A stretch of DNA of 6,666 bases from contig JAEWJV010000198.1 of NCBI GenBank assembly GCA_023386395.1, positions 1-6,666 on the forward strand. The letters run 5' to 3'. This document shows positions 1 through 5,911 of the stretch, piece by piece (position 1 is the stretch's first letter; the number at the start of each line of letters is the position of its first letter). A program made the position numbers and the translations under genes. The stretch comes from Bacteroidota bacterium (lineage in GTDB: Bacteria; Bacteroidota; Bacteroidia; Chitinophagales; Chitinophagaceae). A model generated the notes under the pieces. It was not told the origin of the DNA and did no database searches. It worked only from the letters and a program-made list of their open reading frames with translations.

Positions 1-106
1 TTGAATAACCAGTGGTGTCTTTAACTTGTGCAATAACTGTATTGCAAAGGCAAAACACCAGAAGCGTTATCAGTAAGATTTTATCAGCAATGCGAAGTTT
101 TGTCAA
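1..106 (-). CDS. sprA: N-terminus of probable SprA (gliding / type IX secretion outer-membrane translocon), truncated by window edge
   Basis: The minus strand carries an open frame of 35 codons that runs off the left edge. It opens with TTG (104-106), one codon after an in-frame TAG, so no earlier start is possible. The translation begins MTKLRIADKILLITLLVF and continues through CLCNTVIA-QVKDTTGYS. This is a signal peptide with a basic n-region, a hydrophobic core of about 15 residues and a plausible cleavage after VIA. The frame starts 38 nt after the ruvA stop on the same strand, so co-transcription is likely. From family knowledge, sprA commonly follows ruvA in Bacteroidota; it encodes a very large outer-membrane protein, the translocon of the type IX secretion system, also needed for gliding. 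The identity rests on gene order and the secreted N-terminus, because no SprA-specific domain is in view. Another exported protein remains possible. Confidence 0.6.
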   Translation of the reverse strand, partial: MTKLRIADKILLITLLVFCLCNTVIAQVKDTTGYS

Positions 107-144
107 TTTCTATGTAGCCTGGTTAGGTAAAATTGCTCAATAAG

Positions 145-726
145 CTATAAGTTTTTTAGTGCAAGTTTAATAATGTTTTCCACTGAAAGGTTATTGGCGG
201 ATGAAAGTACTTTTTTTATGGCTGTTTCAGCAATATTTTTTTGAATTCCCAAAGCTAAAAGTGCATTCAGGGCATCAGACTCAACCGTACTAAGTGAATA
301 CGCAGATTGGGGTAAATTGGTTTGCAGGCGGGTTAATTTATCTTTCAGTTCCAATACAATGCGTTCGGCTGTTTTTTTGCCAATGCCTTTAATGCTTTCC
401 AATTGTTTGGTATTGCCGTTTGCTATAGACCTGATGATCTCTTCCGGCTTCAGCCCGCTCAGCATCATTCTTGCCGTGGAAGCGCCCACGCCGGAAACGC
501 TTATGAGCTGTAAAAAAAGCTCTTTCTCTTCCACATCATTAAAGCCATATAATGTATGCGCAGTTTCTGTAATGTGCAGGTAAGTGAACAACTTCCCGCT
601 TTCTTTGTTCGCAATAGCCGAATAGGTGTTCAGGCTTATCTGCAAATCGTAGCCAACGCCGTTTACATCAACAACTACCTGCGAGGGCAGTTTGGTTACA
701 AAATTTCCATTTACAAATGCTATCAT
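145..726 (-). CDS. ruvA: Holliday junction branch migration protein RuvA
   Basis: RuvA binds the four-way Holliday junction and loads the RuvB ATPase for branch migration in recombinational repair; it acts in the cytoplasm on DNA. All three domains are visible in 193 residues, close to the usual 190-205. They are an N-terminal OB fold (about 1-62, with the VNGVGYD turn at 21-27 and LYGF at 59-62), a tandem helix-hairpin-helix domain (SGVGASTA at 78-85 and KGIGKKTAERIVLELKDKL at 113-131), and a C-terminal RuvB-binding domain (about 147-193). E54 matches one acid of the E. coli acidic pin (E55), but the next position is Thr rather than Asp. The ATG start gives the canonical M-I-A-F opening. No RuvB or RuvC gene is nearby. 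The gene probably shares an mRNA with the downstream secreted-protein gene. Confidence 0.97.
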   Translation of the reverse strand: MIAFVNGNFVTKLPSQVVVDVNGVGYDLQISLNTYSAIANKESGKLFTYLHITETAHTLYGFNDVEEKELFLQLISVSGVGASTARMMLSGLKPEEIIRSIANGNTKQLESIKGIGKKTAERIVLELKDKLTRLQTNLPQSAYSLSTVESDALNALLALGIQKNIAETAIKKVLSSANNLSVENIIKLALKNL

Positions 727-736
727 ACAAAGGCAT

Positions 737-744
737 CAAAAGTA
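737..744 (-). promoter_or_regulatory. Possible Bacteroidota -7 promoter element in front of ruvA
   Basis: The minus strand reads TACTTTTG, an exact match to the Bacteroidetes -7 consensus TAnnTTTG, ending 10 nt before the ruvA ATG. It is the only exact match I found in the intergenic stretches on the coding strand. The predicted transcript would have only a few untranslated bases. No convincing -33 TTTG lies at the usual distance upstream, so this is a weak call. Confidence 0.3.
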
Positions 745-901
745 GGGCTTTCATTTAATCGGGGGAGTAATTATTGGGGAACGCTAAAAGATATTATTAT
801 ATTGAAGTCCTTAATAAAACGCACTACTATTTACTAATTTAATTTTTCCGGATAGAGCGAAGTAGTATCAGCATGCTTTAACCAATTACAAAGTTGATAT
901 T

Positions 902-1588
902 TCAGCAATGAACGCCGGCCATATCCTGCAATACCTGTGTAATGGTTTCAAATGTTTGATAGCCGCTTATTAATCTGGCATTGCCTGCATTGTTATTTAT
1001 CAGCAGGGTGGGAAAGCGGTTAATGCCGCGGTATTTAACCTGCTGTAAATCTTTTTTAAAAGCTTCCATGCCTTCATTGCCAAGCAAATGCTGTTTGAAT
1101 TTTTTTACATCAAAATCAAATCCTTTATCAATCTTCATTTTATGTGCCACCTCAAGCAATACATCGGGTTTTGCAATATTTCTTCCATCTACCATACAGG
1201 CTTTCCGCAGAAGCAGAAGATACCGTTCTTCTGCAGCCGGTGATTGCAGGGCGGCAGACTTAACAGCAATGCAGGCGGGATAAGAAGAAGCAGGCGGGTC
1301 TTTTGCCCATAAATCATGGCGAATAACAACGCCGGTAAGCTGCGCGGCATGCATCCACATAGGCCCCATTTGGATAGGCTTGCTGATTGAATTTTCCGCA
1401 TCATAATAATTATTCCAGGCAGGCAATAAACCGCCCATGCAATATTGCCATGTGATTGCATGTTCAAAAACGCTGCGTAGTTTTTGCCATTCTTTTTCAA
1501 ATGCCCAGCTCCAGCAACAAAGCGGATCCGTATAATAAATTATATGGGTATCCGCCTGTTGCAAGGCCCTGGTGTTAAACTGTTGCAT
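902..1588 (-). CDS. DsbA-family thioredoxin-fold protein with CCWS active site
   Basis: The 228-residue protein has the DsbA/FrnE-like layout. A beta strand (IIYYTDPLC, 16-24) leads into the active-site turn C24-C25-W26-S27, then a long helical insertion, then a cis-proline loop (NRFPTLLI, about residues 190-197) and a C-terminal helix. The motif is CxxS rather than CxxC, and an extra Cys sits inside it, so ordinary dithiol oxidase chemistry is not expected from this motif alone. Monothiol reductase, isomerase or binding roles are possible. There is no signal peptide, which implies a cytoplasmic location like FrnE or the Spx adaptor YjbH rather than periplasmic DsbA. The last residue is also Cys. 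It starts 26 nt after the manganese catalase stop, so the two genes are probably co-transcribed, which suggests a role in peroxide or thiol stress. The exact substrate cannot be told. Confidence 0.85.
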   Translation of the reverse strand: MQQFNTRALQQADTHIIYYTDPLCCWSWAFEKEWQKLRSVFEHAITWQYCMGGLLPAWNNYYDAENSISKPIQMGPMWMHAAQLTGVVIRHDLWAKDPPASSYPACIAVKSAALQSPAAEERYLLLLRKACMVDGRNIAKPDVLLEVAHKMKIDKGFDFDVKKFKQHLLGNEGMEAFKKDLQQVKYRGINRFPTLLINNNAGNARLISGYQTFETITQVLQDMAGVHC

Positions 1589-1614
1589 AGGCCTGTAATA
1601 TCAATAGTATGAAC

Positions 1615-2601
1615 TCATTTTTTATCAGAAGCGCCCTTTGCATCATTTTTTAAATCTGTGTCTGTATCGTTCCATGCCACTACACCGTTTTTTATTGCAG
1701 TGGCCTTATTTACTTCGGTGCTGCGTTCTTTTCCTAATTTTTTATTCATTTTTTCAACTTGTGCCGGCGTGTATTCAGCGCCCTTTGGCTTTTGGTTAAC
1801 CAGGCCGTTTGTTTTCATTACATGCGCCACAGGATCATCGATATATTGAAAAGGTTCATTAAGCCTTGTACTGTTGCCCTGATTCCATGGGCCCTGGTAG
1901 TCGTTCCCGCTGGACATGTTAAAGAATAAATTGCTATAGCGCGGATCTGCCTGTAAAATGCCTGGCGGAAAGTTTGGTTTGATGGTGTCCAGTGCGGCCT
2001 CAAACATTTGGAAATGAGCTACCTCTCTTGTCATTAAAAAATATAGTGTGTCTTTCACATAGGGATCATCGGTAAATTGTAATAAATATTCATACACCAT
2101 TTTTGCCCGTGTTTCGGCAGCAATATCAGAACGCAGGTCTGCAGTAAGGTCGCCTTGCGCATCACCATTTATATAAGCTGCTGTCCACGGCACGCCTACA
2201 CTATTGGTATAAGCCGGCGAGCCACCGCTGCCTATCAAAAATTGCGGCGATACCATTGCTTTATGTATCATTTCTTCTTTGGCCGCTTTGCCATCTAATA
2301 ATTGCATGATCTCTGCATTTTCAGCAGCATCTTTAAGATCTCCGTTTATGCCCGTTAACAGCATTTGTATGGTAGCGCCTACGATTTCCAGGTGACTGAA
2401 CTCTTCGGTAGCTATATCCATCAATAAATCGTATTTATCGGGATGAGGTTTTTTAGCACAAAACGCCTGGCCGAAATACCGTAAGGCTGCGGCAAGTTCG
2501 CCGTTTGCCCCGCCAAACTGCTCTAATAATAATGTGGCAAAAGCGGGATCAGGTTTAGAAACCTTGGCATTGAACTGTAATTCTTTTACATGATAAAACA
2601 T
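1615..2601 (-). CDS. katN: Manganese (non-haem) catalase
   Basis: This enzyme dismutates hydrogen peroxide to water and oxygen using a di-manganese centre in a four-helix ferritin-like fold. The metal-ligand pattern of the family is complete: E35 in NGELAAALRY, E67 and H70 in ATEEFSHLE, E163 in AAETRAK, and H196 in TREVAHFQMF, with the second-shell acid E193. The start M-F-Y-H-V-K-E-L-Q is the usual N-terminus of the family, and 328 residues is somewhat longer than the roughly 270-300 of many members. The extra length is a polar, Lys/Asp-rich tail after about residue 280 (ending DAKGASDKK). No signal peptide is seen, so it is cytoplasmic. It is the first gene of a pair with the DsbA-like gene 26 nt downstream. 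A 7-bp inverted repeat lies 44 nt in front of the ATG. The symbol follows the Salmonella homologue. Confidence 0.95.
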   Translation of the reverse strand: MFYHVKELQFNAKVSKPDPAFATLLLEQFGGANGELAAALRYFGQAFCAKKPHPDKYDLLMDIATEEFSHLEIVGATIQMLLTGINGDLKDAAENAEIMQLLDGKAAKEEMIHKAMVSPQFLIGSGGSPAYTNSVGVPWTAAYINGDAQGDLTADLRSDIAAETRAKMVYEYLLQFTDDPYVKDTLYFLMTREVAHFQMFEAALDTIKPNFPPGILQADPRYSNLFFNMSSGNDYQGPWNQGNSTRLNEPFQYIDDPVAHVMKTNGLVNQKPKGAEYTPAQVEKMNKKLGKERSTEVNKATAIKNGVVAWNDTDTDLKNDAKGASDKK

Positions 2602-2963
2602 GGTGATGTTTTTTAAGATTAAAAAATGATTTCCAGGCTTTATATAATTGTTCTTACAACAATTGATGTATAAAGCAGATAAACTTATAGTAGATTAAGG
2701 GCCGAACTTAAATTCACATGCCCTCAACTGTGAACCCATATTTATTGAAACCACTGTTGTAAAACAGGATAAACAATGGATGAATGTTAATCGTAAATAA
2801 TTATAATCAGCATCAATATGATGGTGCAATGTTTACAACAAAGCCCGTGCCTTCAAATGAGGGCGGCAGTATTTTTAGTCGCACCTGAATGATAACTTCT
2901 GTTTGCGCAACCCTTCCTTAAAGCAAAGCATTAAAAATTTAGTTGAGTAAAAAAGAAGCGCGG
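2602..2963. other. Intergenic region between amylase and manganese catalase (362 nt)
   Basis: This stretch separates the amylase stop from the catalase start and must hold the catalase promoter. I see no exact TAnnTTTG box; the nearest is TAAGTTTA on the minus strand around 2680-2690. No GC-rich hairpin followed by a T run is visible after the amylase stop, so its terminator is not identified. A minus-strand frame of 34 codons between stops (2813-2920) looks protein-like but has no ATG. The 7-bp inverted repeat at 2646-2664 is listed separately. Nothing else recognisable is present. Confidence 0.6.
2646..2664. repeat. Perfect 7-bp inverted repeat upstream of the manganese catalase (candidate operator)
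   Basis: AATTGTT, five bases (CTTAC), then AACAATT form a perfect dyad centred on 2655. It lies 44 nt before the catalase ATG, inside the presumed promoter or 5' leader. Spacing and A/T richness suit a dimeric transcription factor site more than a stable RNA hairpin. No known regulator consensus matches clearly, and a chance dyad in A/T-rich DNA is a real alternative. Confidence 0.35.
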
Positions 2964-4454
2964 TTATTTTTCCTCACTGTTGCCTTCAATCCACACAGAA
3001 ACAGAACCGCCTATACAGCGAAAATCACCAAAGCCATTTTCATCGATCATTATATTTTTACTAATGTTGCCCAATGCATCGATAAAAATTTTATTTGCAT
3101 GCCTTTTTCCTATTTTCATTTTCTTGATACCCTCAGCACCATTAGACATGATGACTGCACAACCCGAATATTGTTGTTCATCCGTTCCTTCCCTTGTCCA
3201 GCCAATACAATTGAAATGGTCAAAATAATCACGTTGTAAACCGTAAGCCTGGTTCTTTCGCAGCAACAGCAATTGTTCAAGCACCGGCCGTCTCTCAATT
3301 ACTATGTGGCATGTATTTCCATTATGATCTTTGTCTGTATACTCAGCACCGTACATATCAGCATAAAAAATGCATGGATATCCTTGTTCGCGCAGAAGGA
3401 TAAGCGCATACGCTAATGGCTTAAACCAGGCTGCAACCGCAGATTCAAGCGACTGGCAGGGTTGCGTATCGTGATTTGAAACAAATGTTACAGCGAGACC
3501 GGGATGATGTGCAACCAAAGTATTTTTAAATATTTCACAGAGATTATAATTGCTGCCGCTTCCGGATGCCTGGTGAAAATTTGCCTGCAGTGGTGAATCA
3601 AACAGGCTCATGCGGCCGGCAGAAGCTTCAATATATTTGAGCAGCATAGAAACATCTGCAGACCAACATTCGCCCACTGCAAACATGTCTTCTCTTATTT
3701 CATTACGCACATAGTCCAGCCATTCATTATAAAAATAAACAGGCATGTGTTTTACAGCATCAAGGCGCAGCCCGTCAAAAGGCACGGTATCATAATACCA
3801 TTTTATCCATCGTTTCAATTCTTCTCTCACAGCAGCATTCCTGAACTCAATATCACAGAACATTAAAAAGTCATAATTACCATTTTGACCAGAAACAATC
3901 TCTTCCCAGCCTTCATAATCATTTAAGATGGTAAATATGCCTTCTTCATTTAAATTATCTGCACGGTCAACACCGCTAAAGCAACGATAATCCCATTTAA
4001 ATGCTGAATACCTGTTTTGTCTTCCGGGGAAAATAAATTTTGTATGCGCTTCAATTTCCATTACATCTGAAATATATTCGTTCCTGTTTTCGGGATTTAC
4101 TTTTTTTACTTTTATATGTTCTGTTTCATCCGCGCCATTCATGTGATTTAATACAATGTCTGCATATACCTGCAGGCCATTATCGTGTGCAGTTTTAACC
4201 GCATCAATGTATTGCTGCTTTGTTCCGTATTTTGTTCTCACGGTTCCTTTCTGATTAAATTCACCGAGGTCGTAAATATCATATACATCATATCCTTCTG
4301 ACGTTGCGCCTTTTGATCCTTTAAAGGCAGGCGGCAGCCAAATGGCAGTTATGCCATAGCCTGCCAGTTTTTTTGCTTCGGTTTTTACTTTTTCCCAAAG
4401 GCTTCCATCTGCCGGAAAATACCATTCAAAAAATTGAAACATTGTACCGTTCAT
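2964..4454 (-). CDS. Cytoplasmic alpha-amylase (glycoside hydrolase family 13)
   Basis: This is an endo-acting enzyme cleaving alpha-1,4-glucosidic bonds in starch, glycogen or maltodextrins. The opening MNGTMFQFFEWYFPADGS is the hallmark of the bacterial liquefying / E. coli AmyA type. The four conserved regions of the (beta/alpha)8 barrel are present: DIVLNH (99-104), GLRLDAVKH with nucleophile D232, AVGECW with acid/base E262, and FVSNHD with D329. A B domain lies between about 104 and 205, including the calcium-site-like CDIEF at 200-204, and a beta-rich C domain closes the protein. At 496 residues it matches E. coli AmyA (495). No signal peptide is seen, so it should act inside the cell on storage glucan or imported dextrins. 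It stands alone, with no SusC/SusD or transporter genes beside it. A tandem 10-bp repeat sits just before the start. Confidence 0.95.
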   Translation of the reverse strand: MNGTMFQFFEWYFPADGSLWEKVKTEAKKLAGYGITAIWLPPAFKGSKGATSEGYDVYDIYDLGEFNQKGTVRTKYGTKQQYIDAVKTAHDNGLQVYADIVLNHMNGADETEHIKVKKVNPENRNEYISDVMEIEAHTKFIFPGRQNRYSAFKWDYRCFSGVDRADNLNEEGIFTILNDYEGWEEIVSGQNGNYDFLMFCDIEFRNAAVREELKRWIKWYYDTVPFDGLRLDAVKHMPVYFYNEWLDYVRNEIREDMFAVGECWSADVSMLLKYIEASAGRMSLFDSPLQANFHQASGSGSNYNLCEIFKNTLVAHHPGLAVTFVSNHDTQPCQSLESAVAAWFKPLAYALILLREQGYPCIFYADMYGAEYTDKDHNGNTCHIVIERRPVLEQLLLLRKNQAYGLQRDYFDHFNCIGWTREGTDEQQYSGCAVIMSNGAEGIKKMKIGKRHANKIFIDALGNISKNIMIDENGFGDFRCIGGSVSVWIEGNSEEK

Positions 4455-4777
4455 TGTATATTCTTTTGATGTAAAATTTTGATGTATTTAGGTTGCACTG
4501 TATAGCTCAATCTTTATTAAATTCAACATCTGCCTTTAAAATCCAACATAAAGTTGTTTAGATACTTTCTGTTGAAGCATGATTTTTTGTTATACCTGAT
4601 TTAATTTATTGCTGTCGCACCTCGTAATGTTTTTGGACTAGTTCAATTAGAGTATATCGCGATGCAGGGGTGTCTGGTTATATGGCGGTTGAATTAAGTT
4701 GATTGGGCTGCTCTTTACCTGAACAAGTGAATTGCATTTCCTAATAAGGTATAGATTTATTCACAAGTTTCAAGTTG
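4455..4777. other. Intergenic region upstream of the amylase, no gene seen
   Basis: This A/T-rich stretch lies between the amylase start and the terminator-like palindrome of the ferritin-like gene. It must contain the amylase promoter, but no exact TAnnTTTG box is found on the minus strand. The best approximation is TATGTTGG, near 4545. The only structured element I see is the tandem 10-bp repeat at 4464-4486. No open frame has coding character on either strand, and there is no sign of tRNA or a known riboswitch. Confidence 0.55.
4464..4486. repeat. Tandem 10-bp direct repeat just upstream of the amylase start
   Basis: TTTTGATGTA occurs twice on the plus strand (4464-4473 and 4477-4486) with three bases between, a 13-bp period. 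On the coding strand this is TACATCAAAA twice, ending 9 nt before the amylase ATG. That position would put it in the 5' leader, where it could affect translation or bind a regulator. It could also be chance in A/T-rich sequence. Confidence 0.4.
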
Positions 4778-4815
4778 ATATTTACAAAGCCCTGCATGCA
4801 GGGCTTTGTAAATAT
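4778..4815 (-). terminator. Perfect 38-bp palindrome, probable terminator of the ferritin-like gene
   Basis: The half-site ATATTTACAAAGCCCTGCA is followed directly by its exact reverse complement, giving 19-bp arms without a separate loop. It lies 18 nt beyond the stop codon of the YciE/YciF-like gene. The transcript would fold into a strong hairpin with a GCCCUGC/GCAGGGC core flanked by A and U runs (AAAG...CUUU), the form expected of a factor-independent terminator in Bacteroidota. Because it is symmetric, it would work in both directions. A protein-binding site is less likely given the position right after a gene. Confidence 0.8.
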
Positions 4816-4833
4816 ATTCTAACTGCGGAATGA

Positions 4834-5391
4834 TTAAGCAGTTTCAGATTCTTCAGCGGCTTCATAATTTACACTGCTTTCTGCAATTACGCTTAGCTTT
4901 TCATCTGTTTGCTTTTCTTCTTCCAGTGTACTTCCCAGTAATTCTTTTATTTCATTCAGGCCAAGGGTTTCCGCAAGTTGGGCAAGACCGCCATAAGTGG
5001 ATATTTCATAATGCTCCACTTTTTGAGCAGCAAGTATTAACCCTACATCACGTGTAGCCGTGCCTTTTTCTGTTTCTTCTATAATGCCCGTTCCTTCCTC
5101 AAGAATACCTGCCATGGCATCACATTTTTTTGCCTGTGGTTTTTTTTCAAGCAACGCAAATACTTTTTCAAGCCTTTCAATATGTGTTTGCGTTTGGGCA
5201 TAATGTTCCTCAAATGCGTTCTGCAATTCAGGTGATGTGGCAGCCTTTTTCATTTTGGGTAAGGTTTTCAGGATGTTCTTTTCTGCCCAGTAAATGTCTT
5301 TAATTTCATCCTGAAAAAAGTTTTTTAGCATAGAATCGTTAGCTGCGGCGCCTGCGCTTTTAGAAGCTTTACGTTTTGTTGTATTAGCCAT
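4834..5391 (-). CDS. Ferritin-like DUF892 protein (YciE/YciF family), general stress
   Basis: The 185-residue protein is a four-helix ferritin-like bundle of the YciE/YciF family. Family landmarks in order are FFQDEIKDIYWAEK (25-38), LPKMKKAATSPEL (44-56), the acidic helix FEEHYAQTQTHIERLE (60-75), KKCDAMAGILEEG (86-98), AAQKVEHYEISTYG (119-132), and LEEEKQTDEKL (154-164). Acidic and His residues that could bind metal occur in each helix (for example E37, E62, E124, H125, E157). Family members are induced by osmotic, bile or oxidative stress in enterobacteria, but the biochemical role is unsettled. The first 20 residues form a Lys/Ala/Ser-rich, probably disordered tail, and the end is acidic. 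The protein is cytoplasmic. The gene appears to stand alone: 106 nt separate it from the upstream gene and a strong palindrome follows its stop. Confidence 0.93.
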   Translation of the reverse strand: MANTTKRKASKSAGAAANDSMLKNFFQDEIKDIYWAEKNILKTLPKMKKAATSPELQNAFEEHYAQTQTHIERLEKVFALLEKKPQAKKCDAMAGILEEGTGIIEETEKGTATRDVGLILAAQKVEHYEISTYGGLAQLAETLGLNEIKELLGSTLEEEKQTDEKLSVIAESSVNYEAAEESETA

Positions 5392-5408
5392 ATTAATAGT
5401 TTTTTATG

Positions 5409-5426
5409 ATGCACTTTAATGTGCAT
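5409..5426. repeat. 6-bp inverted repeat in the leader of the ferritin-like gene
   Basis: ATGCAC, six bases (TTTAAT), then GTGCAT form a perfect dyad located 17 nt before the start codon of the YciE/YciF-like gene. It could be an operator half-site pair or a small leader hairpin that partly masks the start region. A GAAATTTG sequence on the minus strand (5451-5458), one mismatch from the -7 consensus, would place transcription start just upstream of it. Both readings are tentative. Confidence 0.3.
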
Positions 5427-5497
5427 GCAGTGTATATATCTAATACTGTGCAAATTTCTAAAATAGCAGTAAAGGGTTAGATGGTAAGATGGGTTCT

Positions 5498-5908
5498 TTA
5501 ATGGGTAAGGTCTTCTATCTCTGCCAGAGCGCTGGTGTTCAGAGAATGGTCTGTTTCCCTGAAAAGGGCATAAAAATCCTGTACATAATTTTGTAACTGG
5601 TGCAGGTGTTTAATTTTCGTTCTGCTTTTTTCAATCCGCAAACCATAATAAAAGCCATCCGGTTTTTTTTCAAGGTTAATGCCGTGGCCAGACCATCTAT
5701 TGGGTTCTATATCATTGGAAAAAAGCAGCTTTTGCAACATGTTTCTTGTAAGTTCTATGCCTGAAATATCATTTGCTATGCATTGGATGCTGCCTGGAAA
5801 ACAATCCAGTTGTATTACATTATTATCTACATGAATAACGGTTGCCACAGCACCTGAGACATTATGCAAAACCTTGTTTCCGGGCCTGACCTCTGCAGAT
5901 GTTATCAT
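5498..5908 (-). CDS. Conserved small protein of unknown function, coupled to the desaturase
   Basis: This is a 136-residue soluble protein without signal peptide or membrane segment. The N-terminal half is rich in beta strands (VRPGNKVLHNVSGAVATVIHVDNNVIQLD, residues 7-35, looks like a small SH3-like barrel). It is followed by GIELTRNMLQKLLF (about 50-63), an aromatic strand (DGFYYGLRI), and an HQLQNYVQDFYALF helix (about 102-115). The pattern 'I-x-LT...ML..L.F ... Y/F strand ... HxLQNxYxAL' resembles a family of small Bacteroidota hypothetical proteins, some carried by phages and mobile elements. I recognise that resemblance from memory and no function is known to me. It starts 3 nt after the desaturase stop, so translation is very likely coupled. 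That spacing favours a shared mRNA but does not prove a role in lipid metabolism. Confidence 0.8.
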   Translation of the reverse strand: MITSAEVRPGNKVLHNVSGAVATVIHVDNNVIQLDCFPGSIQCIANDISGIELTRNMLQKLLFSNDIEPNRWSGHGINLEKKPDGFYYGLRIEKSRTKIKHLHQLQNYVQDFYALFRETDHSLNTSALAEIEDLTH

Positions 5909-5911
5909 AGC

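Noticed and set aside
317..837. Plus-strand open frames overlapping ruvA and its upstream region
   Set aside because: They are antisense to an unmistakable RuvA, have no family motifs, and show composition typical of reverse-frame shadows.
981..1283. Plus-strand 100-codon frame inside the DsbA-like gene
   Set aside because: It lies wholly antisense to a recognised protein and its Cys/Ser/Arg-rich translation has no family features.
2849..2864. Short hairpin with a following T stretch on the plus strand, considered as a terminator
   Set aside because: The stem is only about six pairs with a G-T wobble, and no plus-strand gene precedes it.
2943..3239. Plus-strand frame at the 3' end of the amylase gene
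   Set aside because: It is almost wholly antisense to the amylase C domain, with no motifs. The overlapping alternative frames on both strands are equally featureless.
2878..4624. Shared GTCGCACCT in the two larger intergenic regions
   Set aside because: A nine-base match between distant sites is common by chance in a window of this size, and the similarity does not extend further.
4830..5057. Plus-strand 75-codon frame over the ferritin-like gene, which would be convergent
   Set aside because: The Leu/Phe/His-rich translation is the reverse of an acidic helical protein, so it is a shadow.
5479..5492. AGATGG repeated at an 8-bp period after the 136-residue gene
   Set aside because: Two six-base copies are expected by chance and form neither a hairpin nor a terminator.
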